Shown piece after piece: positions 1 through 13,738 of a DNA stretch of 64,000 bases (positions are counted from its first letter, which is position 1; every line of letters begins with the position of its first letter). Made by a program: the position numbers and the translations under genes. A model generated the notes under the pieces. The model ran no database searches and had not been told where the DNA came from. It was given only the letters and a program-made list of their open reading frames with translations. The stretch is from assembly GCA_902806575.1 (NCBI GenBank), contig CADCXD010000002.1, forward strand, positions 62,001-126,000. Direction: 5' to 3'. The stretch comes from Jackrogersella multiformis. Lineage: Eukaryota; Ascomycota; Sordariomycetes; Xylariales; Hypoxylaceae.

Positions 1-45
1 TTACTGATTTTTAGGGGTCATGGGGCACTAACAGGCATGTTTCAG

Positions 46-2563
46 GGGACGGCATAAACCATGCCTGCGGTGACGATTCGGACTGCATCAACCGAGCAAC
101 CAAAATGGAATGCGTTGACGGCGATTGCAATTGCGGTGATGGTTGTCAGAACCAACGGTTCCAGCGCAAGCAATATGCTGATGTTTCAGTCATCCAGACC
201 GACAAGAAGGGCTTCGGCCTCCGGGCCAACGTGACCCTTGAAGCTAACGACTTCATCTTCGAGTACATCGGAGAAGTGATCAATGAACCCACTTTCCGGA
301 GACGGACTATTCAATATGATAGAGAGGGCATTCGCCATTTCTATTTCATGTCCCTGACTAAGAATGAATTCGTAGATGCAACCAAGAAAGGCAATCTCGG
401 TCGCTTTTGCAACCACTCCTGCAACCCGAACTGCTACGTGGACAAATGGGTCGTCGGCAACAAGCTTCGCATGGGCATCTTTGCCTCGAGAAGAGTCCAA
501 CCCGGCGAGGAATTGGTCTTTAATTACAACGTCGACAGGTACGGGGCTGATCCTCAGCCATGTTACTGCGGGGAAGCGAATTGTATTGGATTCATCGGAG
601 GTAAGACCCAAACCGAGCGGGCGACGAAACTATCCGATGCAACCATCGAAGCCCTTGGCATCGATGACAGCGATGGCTGGGATACTGCCGTCGCAAAGAA
701 GCCCCGGAAGAAGAAGATTACGGAAGACGACGAGGAGTACGTTAATAGCGTGCAAGCTCGTGGATTGGACGAAAAGGACGTCACGAAGGTTATGGCCACA
801 CTGATGCAGTGCAAGGAGAAATGGATCGCGGTCAAGCTGCTTGAACGTATCCAGCAGTCCGATGACGACCGAGTGCGCAACAGGGTTATTCAGATGCACG
901 GTTATCAAATTCTGAAGGCAGCACTGAACAACTTCATGGACGACAACAACGTCGTGCTTCAGATTCTCGACATACTTAGGCAGTTCCCTCGTCTAACCAA
1001 AAATAAAATTTCCGACTCGAAGATTGAATCCGCTATTCAGTCGCTGACGAAATCGGATCACGAGAACGTGGCTGCGGAAGCTACTCAGCTGCTCGATGAA
1101 TGGAGCAAGCTCGAGATTGCCTACCGAATTCCCCGAAAGAAGTTGGATCCAAATGCCCATAATACACCAAGTGCGCAGCATGTCAATTCTTTTGAGGAGC
1201 GTCGTGGAAACCGTCCAGAAGAACCTACCACTAAGACCTCCTTCACCCTCCCAGAGAATATCCCGAAGGGGCCACGAAGCAGTATTCCTCAGCGGAACCA
1301 AAACTTCTTCAATAATCAGCGTCATCGCCGACCCCAGACGCAGAATCTCCCCCCAGGTTGGTTTGCAGCCACCGACAAGCGTGGGAGCTTGTATTACTAT
1401 ACACGAAACGGTATCACGACATGGCAAAAGCCAACTGTACCACCCGAGTCTACCCCGTCGCAGCCAAAGGTACCGTCTATAGCAGCTCAGAAGCAGAAGA
1501 CGCTGCAAGACATTATTGACGCTGTGATGAAACCGGATAACGTCCCCAGAAGGTCGGCATCGCAGACCCCGCAGACGAGCACACCCACTCAGGAGCCCAA
1601 GAAAGAAAAGTGGCGTTCTCTCCCGGTTGAAAAGCAGATGAAGATTTACGAGAACACGGTATGCATGATATTCGACATTGATATTCTTCCAGGTTGCTAA
1701 CTCTATCTCAGCTATTCCCGCATGTCAAGTATATCATGGACAAGTTCCGCCATAAGCTCCCAAGAGAGGATCTCAAGAAATTCGCCAAGGATGTCAATAA
1801 GAAGCTTGTTGCATCGGACTACAAGAACAACCGTGTCGAAGACCCGACCTCGATCACCGAGAAGCAGGAGAGGAAGGTTAAAAAATACGTCAGAGATTTT
1901 TTCGACCGGGCAGTTGAGAAATACAAGGCGCATGAGAAGAAAAAGGCCGAGAAATCTAACAATGTGCACGATGTAGCACAAGCACACGATGGTATCGACC
2001 CGGTCGCGGCTCCAGCTATCAAGGATGATGACATTCCCATGTCGGATGACGAGACAGGTTCGGTATCTAGCAGCCTTGATCGGAAACGAAAGCGCGAAGA
2101 CGATGTAGCAGACTCTCCCAGTCTGACCCCTTCCGAGACGCCTTCGATAAAGCGCCTTAAAGAGGATGAAGGCGATGTTCCAAGCCCCCCGCCTCCGCCT
2201 CCCCCGCCGCTTGATGGCGAACCCGCGTTGGATATGGTGACCGAGCAGGACAAGGCGCTTGCGGAACTTGACGATGCCTTCCTACGCGAGAAAGAAGAGG
2301 AGCAGCACATCGCTGCCGAAGTAGAACGACAGAAGCTGCGAGAAGAGGAAGCAGCACTCGAACGAGAGAACGAGCTTAATATGCTCGCTTTCGAAAGAGA
2401 GCAGGAGGATCTGCAAGGCAAGCTGGTGAATGGAAATGGCCATATCGACCCCGAAGGTCTCTCTCGAACGCCAGAGAACCCAAGCAACGGAATAGATCCG
2501 ACCGCTCAGGACAATGCTACGATTCAGCACAGCGCCAGGAATCACGAGGTTATGAGCCACTGA
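46..2563 (+). CDS. SET2: Histone H3 lysine-36 methyltransferase Set2 (5' partial)
   Basis: Methylates H3K36 on chromatin behind elongating RNA polymerase II. Coding begins in mid-gene: a branch-site-like actaac and ttcag acceptor (41-45) open the exon, so the N-terminal exon(s) lie outside the window. Domains in order: Cys-rich AWS (about 48-190), SET (about 195-540, with the RFCNHSCNPNC cofactor motif and FNYNVDRYG), post-SET (YCGEANCIGF, about 545-600), a helical TFIIS-N-like region (about 750-1120), WW (about 1348-1440, GWFAATDKRG...YYYTRNGITTW) and a C-terminal SRI domain that binds the phosphorylated Pol II tail. A 53-nt intron (1659-1711) interrupts the SRI; splicing joins YENT to LFPHVKYIMDKF. 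The tail has a proline run and a charged coiled coil. This AWS-SET-postSET-WW-SRI order is specific to the Set2 family. The stop is TGA at 2561-2563. Confidence 0.96.
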
Positions 2564-4114
2564 ATTAGGTATGCATAGGAGACTCTAGTGTTCGTTTGGT
2601 GTTAATTCCCCATCGAACTACTTGGTTTTGTCTATTGTAACTACTCAGAGCCATGGCACTTCGCGGAGGCGTCTATAGCATGTCCTCCCTTAATACGAAC
2701 TTTGGCGGTCACCACGAGGGCAATTCGCAGCATCGCCTCTTCCTTGTTTACTAAATCATGTTTTGCGTATCAGTTCTTAATTCATTTCTCGATGGGGTTA
2801 CGGCTTTTACACTATACAAAGGTCGTTCATTGCATTTTCGCGGTCGCAGGGAGATATGCGGCAGGGGCCTAGTGATCATTGGCGGCGTTTTCGGCAAAGG
2901 GCATTTTGCGTTTTTACATTCAACCATCCATCATCGTCCGGTAACGGAACTCATACGAAGGAGTTTTCGAGAGAAAGGAGAAGCGGCGTATCAACGCAAC
3001 TGATTAATACGAGCATGTTCCGGAGAAAGTAGAGGTGTACCCTTAGTTTTACTCCACGAGACGTCGCGGCACACGATGCAATGGCGCGACGTGATGGATA
3101 CCGAATAGCACGACACGGGGCGTGGCACTAAAAGGTGCGTTTCCATAACCTACGACACGTGGTCATACGTGCTCGAGGCGATACGACCGACACCTACCAC
3201 ACGCGGAGGAGGGAGGGAGGGGAGGACAGGCGACACTGAGCTGGATTTTTGTACCATAGTTTGGGGTGTCCTGTACATAAGTAACATGGGTGACCTAGTC
3301 ATCTATCCGTCAATAAGAAAGAGAGACAGCGCGCGCGATGAAAAAGGCTTCCTTCGAGAGGCCTTCTTCGGACTCCTTTGCTTCTGTGTATTTACACGCA
3401 TATTCCGTACTCGAGGGGAACGAAAGGAAGTGCAGTGTTTGTTTTTCTACTCGTGACTTCACAGTTTGCGATTTGCGATTTGCTATGCTTCTTAGGCTAT
3501 GTGGGTAGGTAGGTACTTCATGGTTTGGCTGACTGGGTTTAAATTCCGCGCGTGCCACCGTGCTAACTACCTGTCAACCAATCGCAATTGCTTCCTGCTG
3601 TTCTTTTCTGCGCGAAGGCGATCTCTACTTTTTGGATGTTCCCCTCGCTTAGCTACCTATATACTTACCTACCGTGCCGCGCTCTGGTTCTATTTATATC
3701 GATGTATACCGGATAATTAAGACGGGCCCGGTAGGTAGGTACATATCCCACCTACTAAATTAACTGTACGGTTCCAAGGTCACATTGGATCCCGGGTTAA
3801 TGCACGTGTTGTTGTTGCCGCCGGCGCCGCTGCCCCTATTGCGCGCGATGGGTGATGATGAGATAGTCTTTCCTATCCTATGCTTTCCCGTTCCCCGATC
3901 CCCTCGTTCTTATTCCGACATCCCATCCTATCTCGTCTCCTTCGTAAATTCGTACCATTACTAAGACCTACCTAGTATAGGCATCAAGTATCAAGTATCC
4001 AGCCAAAAACTCACTTCCTACTTGCCACTTCGTTCCTACCCCTAGCCCACTATTTCTCCCGGTTTAAAAAGACGACGACTCAAGAACCAATCATGAAAAA
4101 ACATAAGGATGAGA
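2564..4114. other. Intergenic, convergent 3' flanks of SET2 and GABA aminotransferase
   Basis: This stretch lies between two convergent genes and should hold both 3' UTRs. ORFs of up to about 95 codons exist on the + strand (2758-3003, 3169-3456) but show no recognisable motif or biased composition. TAGGTAGGTA-type short repeats occur near 3507 and 3731. I see no RNA gene or transposon. Confidence 0.6.
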
Positions 4115-5693
4115 TCAGCTCGAGGCGATCTTCTCGAGGGCGGCGAGCAAGATATCGGCATGGTGCTTCTCGAAGATGAGCATGGGGCGCAGGCGGACGG
4201 CGCGGTCGCCGCTGCCGCCGATGTTGACGCCGAACTTCTTGGCCTTCTTGAGGAAGCCGTCGCGGTCGGGGTTGTCGAAGGCGATGAAGGTGCCCTGGCC
4301 CTTGCCGCGCAGGTTGTCGAACTGGCCGGGGTACTTCCTGGAGAGGCCCTCGAGCTTGCCGAAGAGGTAGTCGCCGACGCGGGCGGTGTTGGCGACGAGG
4401 TCGTGGCGCTGGATCTCGTCGATGATGGCGCGGAAGATGAGGGCGCGGGCCGGGTCGCCCATCCACGTGTTGAACTGGCGGTAGGGCTTGTTGGGGCGCA
4501 GCGCCGGGTCGCCGTAGTAGTACCCCGCCGTCTGGGCCTTCTTGCTGAAGGTCACCATGTCCGGGGGCTCGGCCAGGTTCCAGTGGTCGTGGGCCCAGAA
4601 CTTCCCCGTGGCGCCGACGCCCGTCTGCACCTCGTCGACGATGAGCAGGACGCCGTGCTTCTTAGTCAAAGCGCGCAGGCCCTGGAAGAAGGCGGGCGAG
4701 GCGTGGTTGTCGCCGCCCTCGGACTGGATGGGCTCGACGATGACGGCGGCCGGCGGGACGTGGTAGTTCAGGATAAGGTGCTCGACCTCGGCGAGCGAGT
4801 CCGCCTCGGCCTGGGCGTTTTCCTTGGCGTGCTCCTCGAGCGGGTACTTGAGCTGGGGGAAGGTGGCGTGCGGCCAGTCGAAGGCGGGGATGTCCAGCTT
4901 GTGGATGGGCTTCGATCTAGTCGTCGAGAGGGTGCCGAACAGGCGGCCGTGGAAGGCAGTCTTGAACGACAGGATGGAGAGTTCGGAGGCGCCCGGAGTC
5001 TGGTTCAGCATGGACGAGTCCAGCTCCTCTTGCGTGAACTCGACGTTGGGTCCACCACGGTCACGTTGCCGCCGCCACATGAAAGCGGCTTTGAAGGCCG
5101 TTTCGTTCGCGTCTGATCCAGCCATTCCAGTGAAGACTTGGTTAAGACCCTTAGGTGCTACCTTGAGAACACCCGTCTCCAGGACCTCGGCCCAGTCGTG
5201 CGAAGGGAAGTTGCCCAAAGCGGGCCGGTTGATCAGCGCGCTAACCATCTCAGGGCTCTCGGCGGCTTTTCTCAGAGTCGGGTTGTTGTAACCGACAGGT
5301 ATCGAGGCAATTTGGGCGTAACTAAGGGGGGGAATAGTCAGCTTCCACAAGGTGGGCATCTGAAGAACAACCACCCACTTGTGGGAAGACTTACACATCA
5401 AGCAGAGCATTGCCGTCGGGGTCAACAATGTAGTTTCCAACACTCTTAGTATAATCAGCAAGCATGTTCAAACTTCGGGTATCGAAGACTGAATCTAGTT
5501 TGGCGATGTATTCCTTGGATGCCGGACCAGGTATTTCCGTCTTCACTACGGGAGCCTCAGGCTCGCCGGGGAGGTAGCTCGAAACCATCCTTGCTCTCGA
5601 TGCAGAAAACTGACGGGTTAGAGATCTCGAGAGTACAGGTCTTGAGATGGCAGAGAGAGGCCGAAGGACGGCTCGATGGCGAAGGGCAGCCAT
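4115..5693 (-). CDS. gatA: 4-aminobutyrate aminotransferase (GABA transaminase), mitochondrial
   Basis: A PLP-dependent class III aminotransferase that converts GABA and 2-oxoglutarate to succinic semialdehyde and glutamate, the first step of GABA use. There are two exons (5395-5693 and 4115-5321); the 73-nt intron (GTAAGT...TTAG) joins NALLDV to YAQIASIPVGYNN. The product is 501 residues, the usual eukaryotic length. The N-terminus is Arg/Ser/Ala-rich without acids (MAALRHRAVLRPLSAISR...), typical of a mitochondrial presequence. IVDEVQTGVGATGKFW holds the cofactor-binding Asp and TFSKK holds the PLP-linked Lys. The region that in mammalian GABA-T carries cysteines for a 2Fe-2S cluster here reads GSDANETAFK with no cysteine (comparison from memory). 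A CCAATTGG box lies about 80 bp upstream of the ATG. The 3' half is much richer in G/C-ending codons than the 5' half. Confidence 0.95.
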
Positions 5694-6678
5694 CTTTATG
5701 TAAATTCGGGCTTCACTAGGAACACTCCACGAGTCTCAGTAATCCCGGGTCACAAGGTACGCTACCGATGGCCAATTGGCTGTAGTGAAACGGAACTCTA
5801 TTCCCACTTTCTATGAAAATTTCTTCCTTTTTTTCTTACCTCGACAAGAGGAGGAGAGAAAAGTTTAAGAGACTAGTAGCATTCCGGGTCGTCGAGGGAA
5901 TGATAAAGGTAACAGTTATCGGAACTTATCATCACATAGCGGGGCCATGGACTTAACTACACTACACTAGCCTAACGAACTTAACGAACACGGCCACTGC
6001 TGGCCATCACTGGTCACATACCAGGCTTAAGCTTTGCGGGGGGCCTGACTTGATCCTTTGATTGGAGAAGGGCGCACTACGTCAGCGTATTCGGTCTAGG
6101 TTTCTTTACGTAATGGCACGCTACTTCCAAGGTTCCCGCTATTATTCCTATCGTCACGCCCGCCCCGCACAGCCCGCAGTGATCGAGAGCCCCTTTACCT
6201 AGGGCCAAGCACCAGCGACCCGGCTCCTGGTGAAGATCGAATTTGGCAATTGCAGAATCCGGAAGGTCTATGCGGTATCGCCTCCCTCGCCTCGACTGCG
6301 GTATCCACTCGCGAGTTCCCGACATCGCTAACTATTGATAACTAAAATGTTTCTTCTATCTCTATAACTATGTAGTTACGAATCTCTCGTACGTTGAACA
6401 ACATTTTCATACTCCGAATATAACTCGTTTGCCAAGGTGGTGTGGATGTTTAAGGTAATTAGATGTACGCACACATATCTGGCCGTCTTCCAACGTGCCA
6501 ATGCAACGCCGACCTTCCCAACAACCAGTATAATATAAATTTGTGTAGCAGCGATGGTAGGGGAGATTAGGCATATGCGGCCGCGGTAATGCATGCAACG
6601 TCCTTGGCAAATGCCATTGATCTGTATGATAAAAGTCATATCATTGGAAAGGGAAGAATAAGTGAAGCAAATGCCCAT
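5694..6678. other. Upstream region of the GABA aminotransferase gene
   Basis: Non-coding by appearance. It holds the CCAATTGG sequence at about 5772-5779, a plausible CCAAT box for the leftward gene, and pyrimidine/purine-rich patches at 5820-5870. Short minus-strand ORFs (6077-6325, 6376-6678) have no recognisable features. Confidence 0.45.
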
Positions 6679-8807
6679 ACTGTTGCTTGCTATGCTTGCT
6701 ATGCGGTAACTAGCAGGATAACATAGTCACATATTTGGGTACTTGGGCATATGTATAATGAGACAGATACGCTTCTTTTATAGATTGTATTCAAGCTTCA
6801 TATTATCAGCAAGGAATCCATCCAATATTAGTTAAGCGCTCTTTCGAGCTCTCTTCTAAGCATTAAGAATTGTCAACCCTTATAACAATAACCACCGTCT
6901 TTCAATATGAGGTGACTTGTTTTATTCAAGTTATTATTACCATGCCATTCGGCCCCAAAGTACTTAAATTGGTGTTCTTTTTATACAGACCCGATTGTTA
7001 GGCTAGCCAGTCTAGTCTTAGATGCAATTAAGGGTTGTTTAACTGCCTTAAAATAGCCATGATGCTAATGTGTTATGGTGTTCGATGAGAGCAAATATAT
7101 GGACTTACAATGGGAAGGTTACCACGAGGACTTAAGCTTGATTTGACGAGTACAATGTGTATCTAATAACTGGATCCTAATTAGATAGAAAGGGAGGTTG
7201 GGGTGACTTACCAACCAGTGAAAGGAAGAGTAAGAAACTAATACTTAATCCCGTATCGTTAAAGGGGCCAATAATGAGATATTAAAGTAACGAGGGAAAT
7301 ATTATATTAGGTAAGCTAAATAATAACCAGTCTATGAATATTTAGTTTTAGAAATATAAGAGCTAATCTTTTAGTCTTTTAAGGAGGTGTATGTTAATTA
7401 TCTTATATGCTATATTGTTTAATACCAGTGAACCTTGCGCTCTTACCCACCACTCTGTACGTTAAGACAAAAGATCCCTTCTATTCCATAATAAAAAGCT
7501 CCAAAATAATTAGGAAAATGTCAGGGAACGTGGGAAACCCCTAGACTTTGGCAATGCGACATAACGAGACCAGGGGAGTAGTGGCAGTAGGTAATGTCTA
7601 TAATATGACCATGACTTCCTATCGCTCCTAAGGTCTGAATAGGGGGATAAAGCCCCCCTGAATAGACTTGACACTCGGGAGCCTATCCGTAGTGGCCCCT
7701 CTTGACAGAAAACCTCAAAACGAGAAGTTACTGTCAGAAACCTAATATATCGGGCGATAGACTAGACGGAGGGTTCGGCTCGTTGAAGGTGTATACCGCG
7801 ATTCATAGGGATAGGGTTAGAGCTCCTCGCGCAATAACGGCGTCATTACCCATATCGTAAGGTCTGCCTTATGACAGCTACCGTCAAAGATTTCGATCCT
7901 CGTCAGACTACGAAGGTAAAACGTAGACCTTACTAACCGCGTCCATTGTATGGACACACATGACAATATGAAGAAAGCTATATCAACGTTGAACTGGCGG
8001 TATTCGTGAGCTTATGTTCAGGTCTCAGTTTTTCGTTAGGCTCTTGATCTCGATAGACTGTAACATATAGTCCTAGTCATACGGATTTGGAAACCATATC
8101 AGCATTAACCGTCCAGTATATTCTATATTTAAGCAAGGACGAGATATCTTGGACATCATACCACGTACCTCTGACCATGTTAAGCAGCAATCTTAATGGT
8201 ATATGAAGGACATCGCAATTAGGACTAAGAAGTATGAACATTTGCGAAGTGGTAATAAAATCTCATCTGATAGTCAGCTATAGATCGACATAAAATGGCG
8301 AGAGAGCTGGGATCTGGGATGTGCTAGAAGGATATATGAGCAAATAATCGGCATCGTATCTATTAGATTGAATCGTATGATCGTGCTCGCGATTTAGACC
8401 TGGCATCATGTGAAGTTCAACTAAGCATCTACACCATGGGCCATCTGACAGGCCTTGTATAAATTAAGAATAGGCAACTTGCGATTGGTTGTCATCTCAT
8501 ATTATCCCCTCCCCTTTCTACTCTCCCTTAAATCGAGATTATGATAATCCTATGTCATTGTGCAGTAAGGAACCTGGGGATATGCATGTAAAAAGCCGGA
8601 AATTTTCTTAAACAATTCGATTCGATTCGACTGCGCCAAAGTTGTGGCCAGTGAGATGCCTACCATGCTGATCGTGCTATTCTTTGGCAATACTATCTAT
8701 CCTACGAATGAAAACTACTAACAATAGAAAAATCGGAATAAGTGAATGTATGATAAAATGCGTAGCTGGTTCAGCCATGTCGATGAATGTTTAGTACTTG
8801 GGTAAAT
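6679..8807. other. AT-rich, ORF-depleted stretch; possible decayed or RIP-mutated repeat
   Basis: For about 2.1 kb no frame on either strand stays open for 60 codons, and the sequence looks A/T-richer than its surroundings, particularly 6700-7500. Stops are scattered through otherwise protein-like text around 7760-8300. This fits an old transposable element eroded by repeat-induced point mutation, but I could not assign a family and saw no terminal repeats. A small hairpin, AGGGGG (7641-7646) facing CCCCCT (7654-7659), is flanked by direct TGAATAG copies at 7636 and 7659. Confidence 0.35.
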
Positions 8808-11800
8808 CTAGATACCACCATTCAGTCCAAGGCCTGCCCCTTTTAATATTATACACGGTGTCAGGCTCATCAAGGAATAAGTAAAAGCCACAGCTGAAGT
8901 CAACGCTGTTGAAACCATCTCAGCAATGGACGCCGCCGAAGCCACTTGAACGAACCACGCAGCGCAGCCCTGAGCGTGGACATCACCATGCGGCAGGGCA
9001 TGAAATAACCTCCCTGCACACACACGGTTCCTCCTGCAAGGAACTATCTACCTAGTGCCTAGCACTGGGGATAATTCGATCTATCAGATTTCCCCCCGTC
9101 GCACGGCATTAGTAGCGCGGCGTGCCGGCGGGGATCTGCACCCGCGGGCAAGTCCTGCCTGCACTAGCTGATACGGGCCGTGCAGCAGCAGCAGCGCCGA
9201 GGGAAGGAGCGAGCGTTGCTCGCGACGGCCCAATCACAGACGCGCGCGGCGCTCCACCCCCCCGTCCGTTCCGCGGTCCAAAGGATTCTGCCGGGGGATC
9301 GGAGGCTCAACAACCTTGCAGCCTTAAACCAGGGGGCGGAATAATAATAATCGAAAAAGAAAACCAAAGAAAAATCTGATTCGTGACGGGCGGATCTCTC
9401 GGAAATTTGCACTCGCCCGAAACGAATGGGGGGAAAACGTGGCCGCGTAGAGCCAACCGTGGTCCCGGAGGACTGACCCTGGGGCGATGAGCTGAGCACG
9501 TTTGGCTGAAATACCTACCTCTGGGCTGGTATTACCTACCTACTATGTACATATGTATTTGCTAATTGGTAGATAATTACTTTTAAAGCTGAGGTCGAAA
9601 GGCCTGTGCTTATGGTTCTTTTGCCATGGAGCCTTTGGCGTTATCCACTATGCAATTGTGAATCTCGATGGTAACGCCATCTACGACATCTACCACGGTT
9701 AAGAGATACACATCTGTTTCAGCTTATGGTATTCTCAGCGGAGACCGCCAAACCGCGCGATTGTAGGCGGCGACGTGCCGGCATAGTTGAGACACAGCGG
9801 TCTGGACCGGCAAAATTGTTAGCGCTGCAGAAAGGAAAAAAAAGTATGGCACAGCGAGATTGCTGTGGGTCGAGTAGGGCTGCTAGCCTGTCTGGCCACT
9901 GCGAAGCTTAGGCAGGGGGACTCGTGTTGGAAACCTCACCGCCGCAGGGTGATGTCGAGCTCCCCGCCGGAACGAGCCCCGGGCTCTCAGGACTGAGTGT
10001 TTATGATTCAGATGACGAACTGGCGGAGGGCCGGGAGCCGCCTCAACGGCCCTCGTGTTCGTCGCCAGGACCATCTCTGTAGGTGGTTTACAGATGTCTT
10101 AGAATATCGGTGCTGGGTCCGGGCGTGCAGAGTGTGTCGTCGGCGGGGCATATGAATAGTGTAAATGCCACGCCGTCTGGGGGGCTATCTCGTAAGCTCG
10201 TGATCAATAGGAGAGACATACAGCAACTTGTAACACCTTGGGAGGTTCAGCGGACCCCGATGGCGCTCACCGTGATACTTGTGATGTGGGCCCGCCGCCG
10301 CTTCTTTGCCCCTCCGGATCGTGATGTGAACCCGCGGCTCTCAGGGTCTTCCCTGATGGAACAGGTGGTTAGATCGCATAATGTCGCCATGCCGCCGCTC
10401 GACCAGGGAATCGAACGATGGCGGGACAGCGAGACTAGTAATTAATATACAAGAACCGGGATTCTCCTGTCGACCAGGCCGATTGGCGAGGCGGGATCCT
10501 ATCTCTGCTACCAGCGTCTTAGATATATATGTATGTGCAGGATCGTGCGTGTCTCGGTGCTTGGGTCGATTTTTGCATCGGCGGATCTGAGTACGGGTAT
10601 GTCGTGCTAGTCTCGTAGCCCCGAGATGGTCATGCCGCCGGGATACCGATGAGAAGACGAACCGGAGGGCAACTTCAGGTTCCGCATGGATTATCCTTGG
10701 TTTCTAACATGGAGTCTCAAGGCAAGTTACGTTACGTAGGTATGTAAGCTGGTTTGTGTGGCATGTATTAATCCATCGCCTAAAAATAGGAGATCTCTGC
10801 ACATACATACATAACTTATTAATTGAAGGAATCGAGCTAGGCACCAGGTCCACGACGACGGCGTCTTTGCAAGGCATTTGAATAAAATATCAGGGTCAGC
10901 CGCAGGTATCTTGCGTGCTTCGAAGGTGGATACTCTATACTATTAAGCTTATTGGCGTGTTGATTTTGTATCGGAGATTATTGTCGGTTTTGCCCTCTTG
11001 GGTTAAGCTAGCTGTCTCGCCATTGGTTATCGGCAGGAATAGACGGCCCCCGGTTCTCCTTGCATGAATGTTGTATTTAAGTATCATCTGTTGGGCAGTC
11101 TGTGCTTAATATGCTTGCGGTGGTGGCAATGCCGCGCTGCTATGAGAAAAATTGTATCATTTTTCTTGAGTTCAATTCCTCTTATTTATCACTAGGTAAT
11201 CAAAATTGCCGAAAAGAAATCATCATGATAAAATATATAGTCACACGTCTGTCTAATCTGTAGTGTAGAGAAGTATTTTTTGTTGTTGTTATTATTGTTA
11301 TTGTCGTTGCCGAGCAATCCGAGGTGGACTGGTGGACACCTATATTCCTACTATTATGTATGGATGTAAGAAATTTCATCTGAGCGTCATATCATAGCAG
11401 CTCAGGTATGACAACCCCGGTTTGCTGAGCTCATTCCTAGGTAGGTTTTACGAGGCAATTGGAATGAATGTGATGTCGATAAAAGGGCTTTGGCATGGGC
11501 TTAACAAGGCAATGAATAATTCATCACGAATCCATAGCATAATAGCAAACATCAGTGGCCCTGACATGAGCATGGTGGCAAACTCTTACCCAGGGCCACG
11601 GTTGGAATACATGTGTATTACCTAGATTAGGTCCGCAAGATGGCGGAGAACAACTAGGGCTGCCATGTCGATGTTCCGAGAGGCTCAAGGCCACTCGGGG
11701 TCAAGAGATCCGCAAGGCCACGCCAGCGAAGTGGGTTTTCTAGGGCTTTCAATGCTTTCAGGGCTTCTCGGTGCCTCTCACGGACCCATATCATTTCCTA

Positions 11801-13738
11801 GCGAAGTGAGAAGACACGAAGACCTTGTCTGGTGTTGGGCTCTTAGTATAGTAATAATAGCCATGATAAGACCAAAATATTTCCCGCCTCATCGTTTTAC
11901 GAAAATTTTCACTTATTGCTGAGCCTCCGGTAGAACGTCTGACAAGCTTACTTTTCTTCTTTTCTTCTTCCTTCGCTTCGATTCTTACGATCCTTCCGTA
12001 TTAGTTAAGCAGGCTGAGGAATTCGACTTCGCTCATTCGTTCATTCGTCGTCGAGTACAGCAAATAGCTGCCTTCTTTTTTTTCCCTCACTGCCGATATT
12101 GCCGACTCAGTGCTTGGAGACCTTGTACAATTCGCACAACTCGCATGTCTGGTCCCCTACTCGGCAATTTTACCGATTACGTACCAAGCAAGGCCAAGAG
12201 TCTTGCTAGAGCGCAGGGAGTTTCAATTGAATCTGTCATAGCGACAAGATCTAGGTTCAGGGGGGACTCGAGTTAAAAAGGCGCGCGGAAAGAAAAGAAG
12301 TCCAGTAAAAAAAAAAAAACTCCTAGGTAAAAGGAAAGAGTACGATTGGGGGCGGAATAGAAACAAGGACCGTGAGAGATCGATGCACGCCAAAAGCTAG
12401 GAGCTGCATATCATATTGGTTACGATCCCAGTCTGACGAGCAAGCCACGGCCAATCCTATCATCCTATCCGCCATCTTGTCCTTGCTTGTCCAACGGCAG
12501 AATCCTACACCCTACCACCATACCACCGAAACGGCATCAGCCATTGAAAAGGAGGGGCAATACTGGCCGAGAGGGGATTCGTTCCTGTGGTGCGTCTATG
12601 TAGTTGATGATAGGCCGCCGTTCCTGCAGACCCCTGTAAAGATTTGGAAAGATTGGAAAGCTTGCGAGACCAGAGAGGGAAAAAAAGATCCCAGAAGGAC
12701 GGGAGACAAGGATCGTGTCCAATGTATGTTGTGTTCGCATCCATCCAATACTACCCTTCACCAATACACGCCGCGCGCAACAACCCTCAGGACGCGTCCG
12801 AACGCTTCTCTACTTTTATTCTGACTGGCCCCGCCGAATAGCAAACAAGACATTTCGAACCTCCGGCCCGTTCTCTCGACCTTCTCTACTTTCTCTATCC
12901 TCCTGTCTTGACCTATCTTTCTTCCCTCACCTTGGGAACCTACTACCACTAATATTCTATAATCATTCCATAATACTCTCCTCCTTGTAGCAGCATACCT
13001 AAATATATTAGGCTGGTCGCGGTATTACCGGCCTGCTGGATCTGTCTCTTCATCTCCATTCTTTTCCCATTAATTATTCCCTCACTTATACATACATATC
13101 ACGGCCTAAGGCCCGTCATTCGTTTGCTTTTTAGCTCCTGGTCTTGCTTTGCTTTAACTAGCCCGGCAATTGACTTCTATTAGAGATATTCTGCACTCTC
13201 CCGGGACGCATCGCCTCATGCATATCCCGGTTGGTCGGCTGCCTCTACCACTACTACATACCAACATCACGCGGACGCGGTTATCGACTGCTCAGACCGC
13301 CAATTTCTTTGTCTTGGATACTTACCATTATTATTATTCCCGCGGCGGCCCGTTCCTGTTGCCCTCACTCTAACGTCCAGTCCGGAGGCTTAGAATCCCG
13401 GACCATTCACTTACCTAGGGTAGCTTTTGGTTTCAACCTTGTTGGCAGGTGACGATATCAACCTCAGCCTCAATTTCACGACTATCCAGCTTCATTTTGG
13501 CCAGTAGGAATAAGAGACAGACTTGCCTTGTGGGGTCTCTCCACCGCTGAACGCTTTGGACGGTGGTGGGCCTTGATGCCCTTAACCGACACACCGACCC
13601 TTAGCGTTGCCACGCTATTCCTTGACTCACCTAAGAGGTGGTTAAGAGCCTTATAACCCTTCTCAAGTTACACGGCAGTAGACCGGAACTCATATGTTCC
13701 GTCTTGCGCTTCATCCGACCAGCAAGCTTCCATTCAAC
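8808..13738. other. Long intergenic region with a CT-rich leader of the next gene
   Basis: No convincing gene. ORFs of 60-150 codons at 9122, 9164(-), 10083, 11665 and 12372 overlap each other on both strands and carry no motif. A TTG/TTA triplet run lies at about 11279-11308 and an A-run at 12307-12319. From about 12,850 to 13,690 the + strand is strongly pyrimidine-rich (CTTTCTC-type tracts), as expected for the promoter and 5' leader of the gene starting at 13739. Confidence 0.5.

Noticed and set aside
4109..5116. 335-codon ORF on the + strand
   Set aside because: Exactly antisense to the GABA aminotransferase. The open frame is a by-product of G/C-ending codons, and the peptide is a low-complexity Val/Glu/Ala/Gly/Leu string.
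10390..10430. tRNA-like T-loop (GTTCGATTCC on the minus strand)
   Set aside because: The flanking bases do not form a T-stem or acceptor stem; no cloverleaf.
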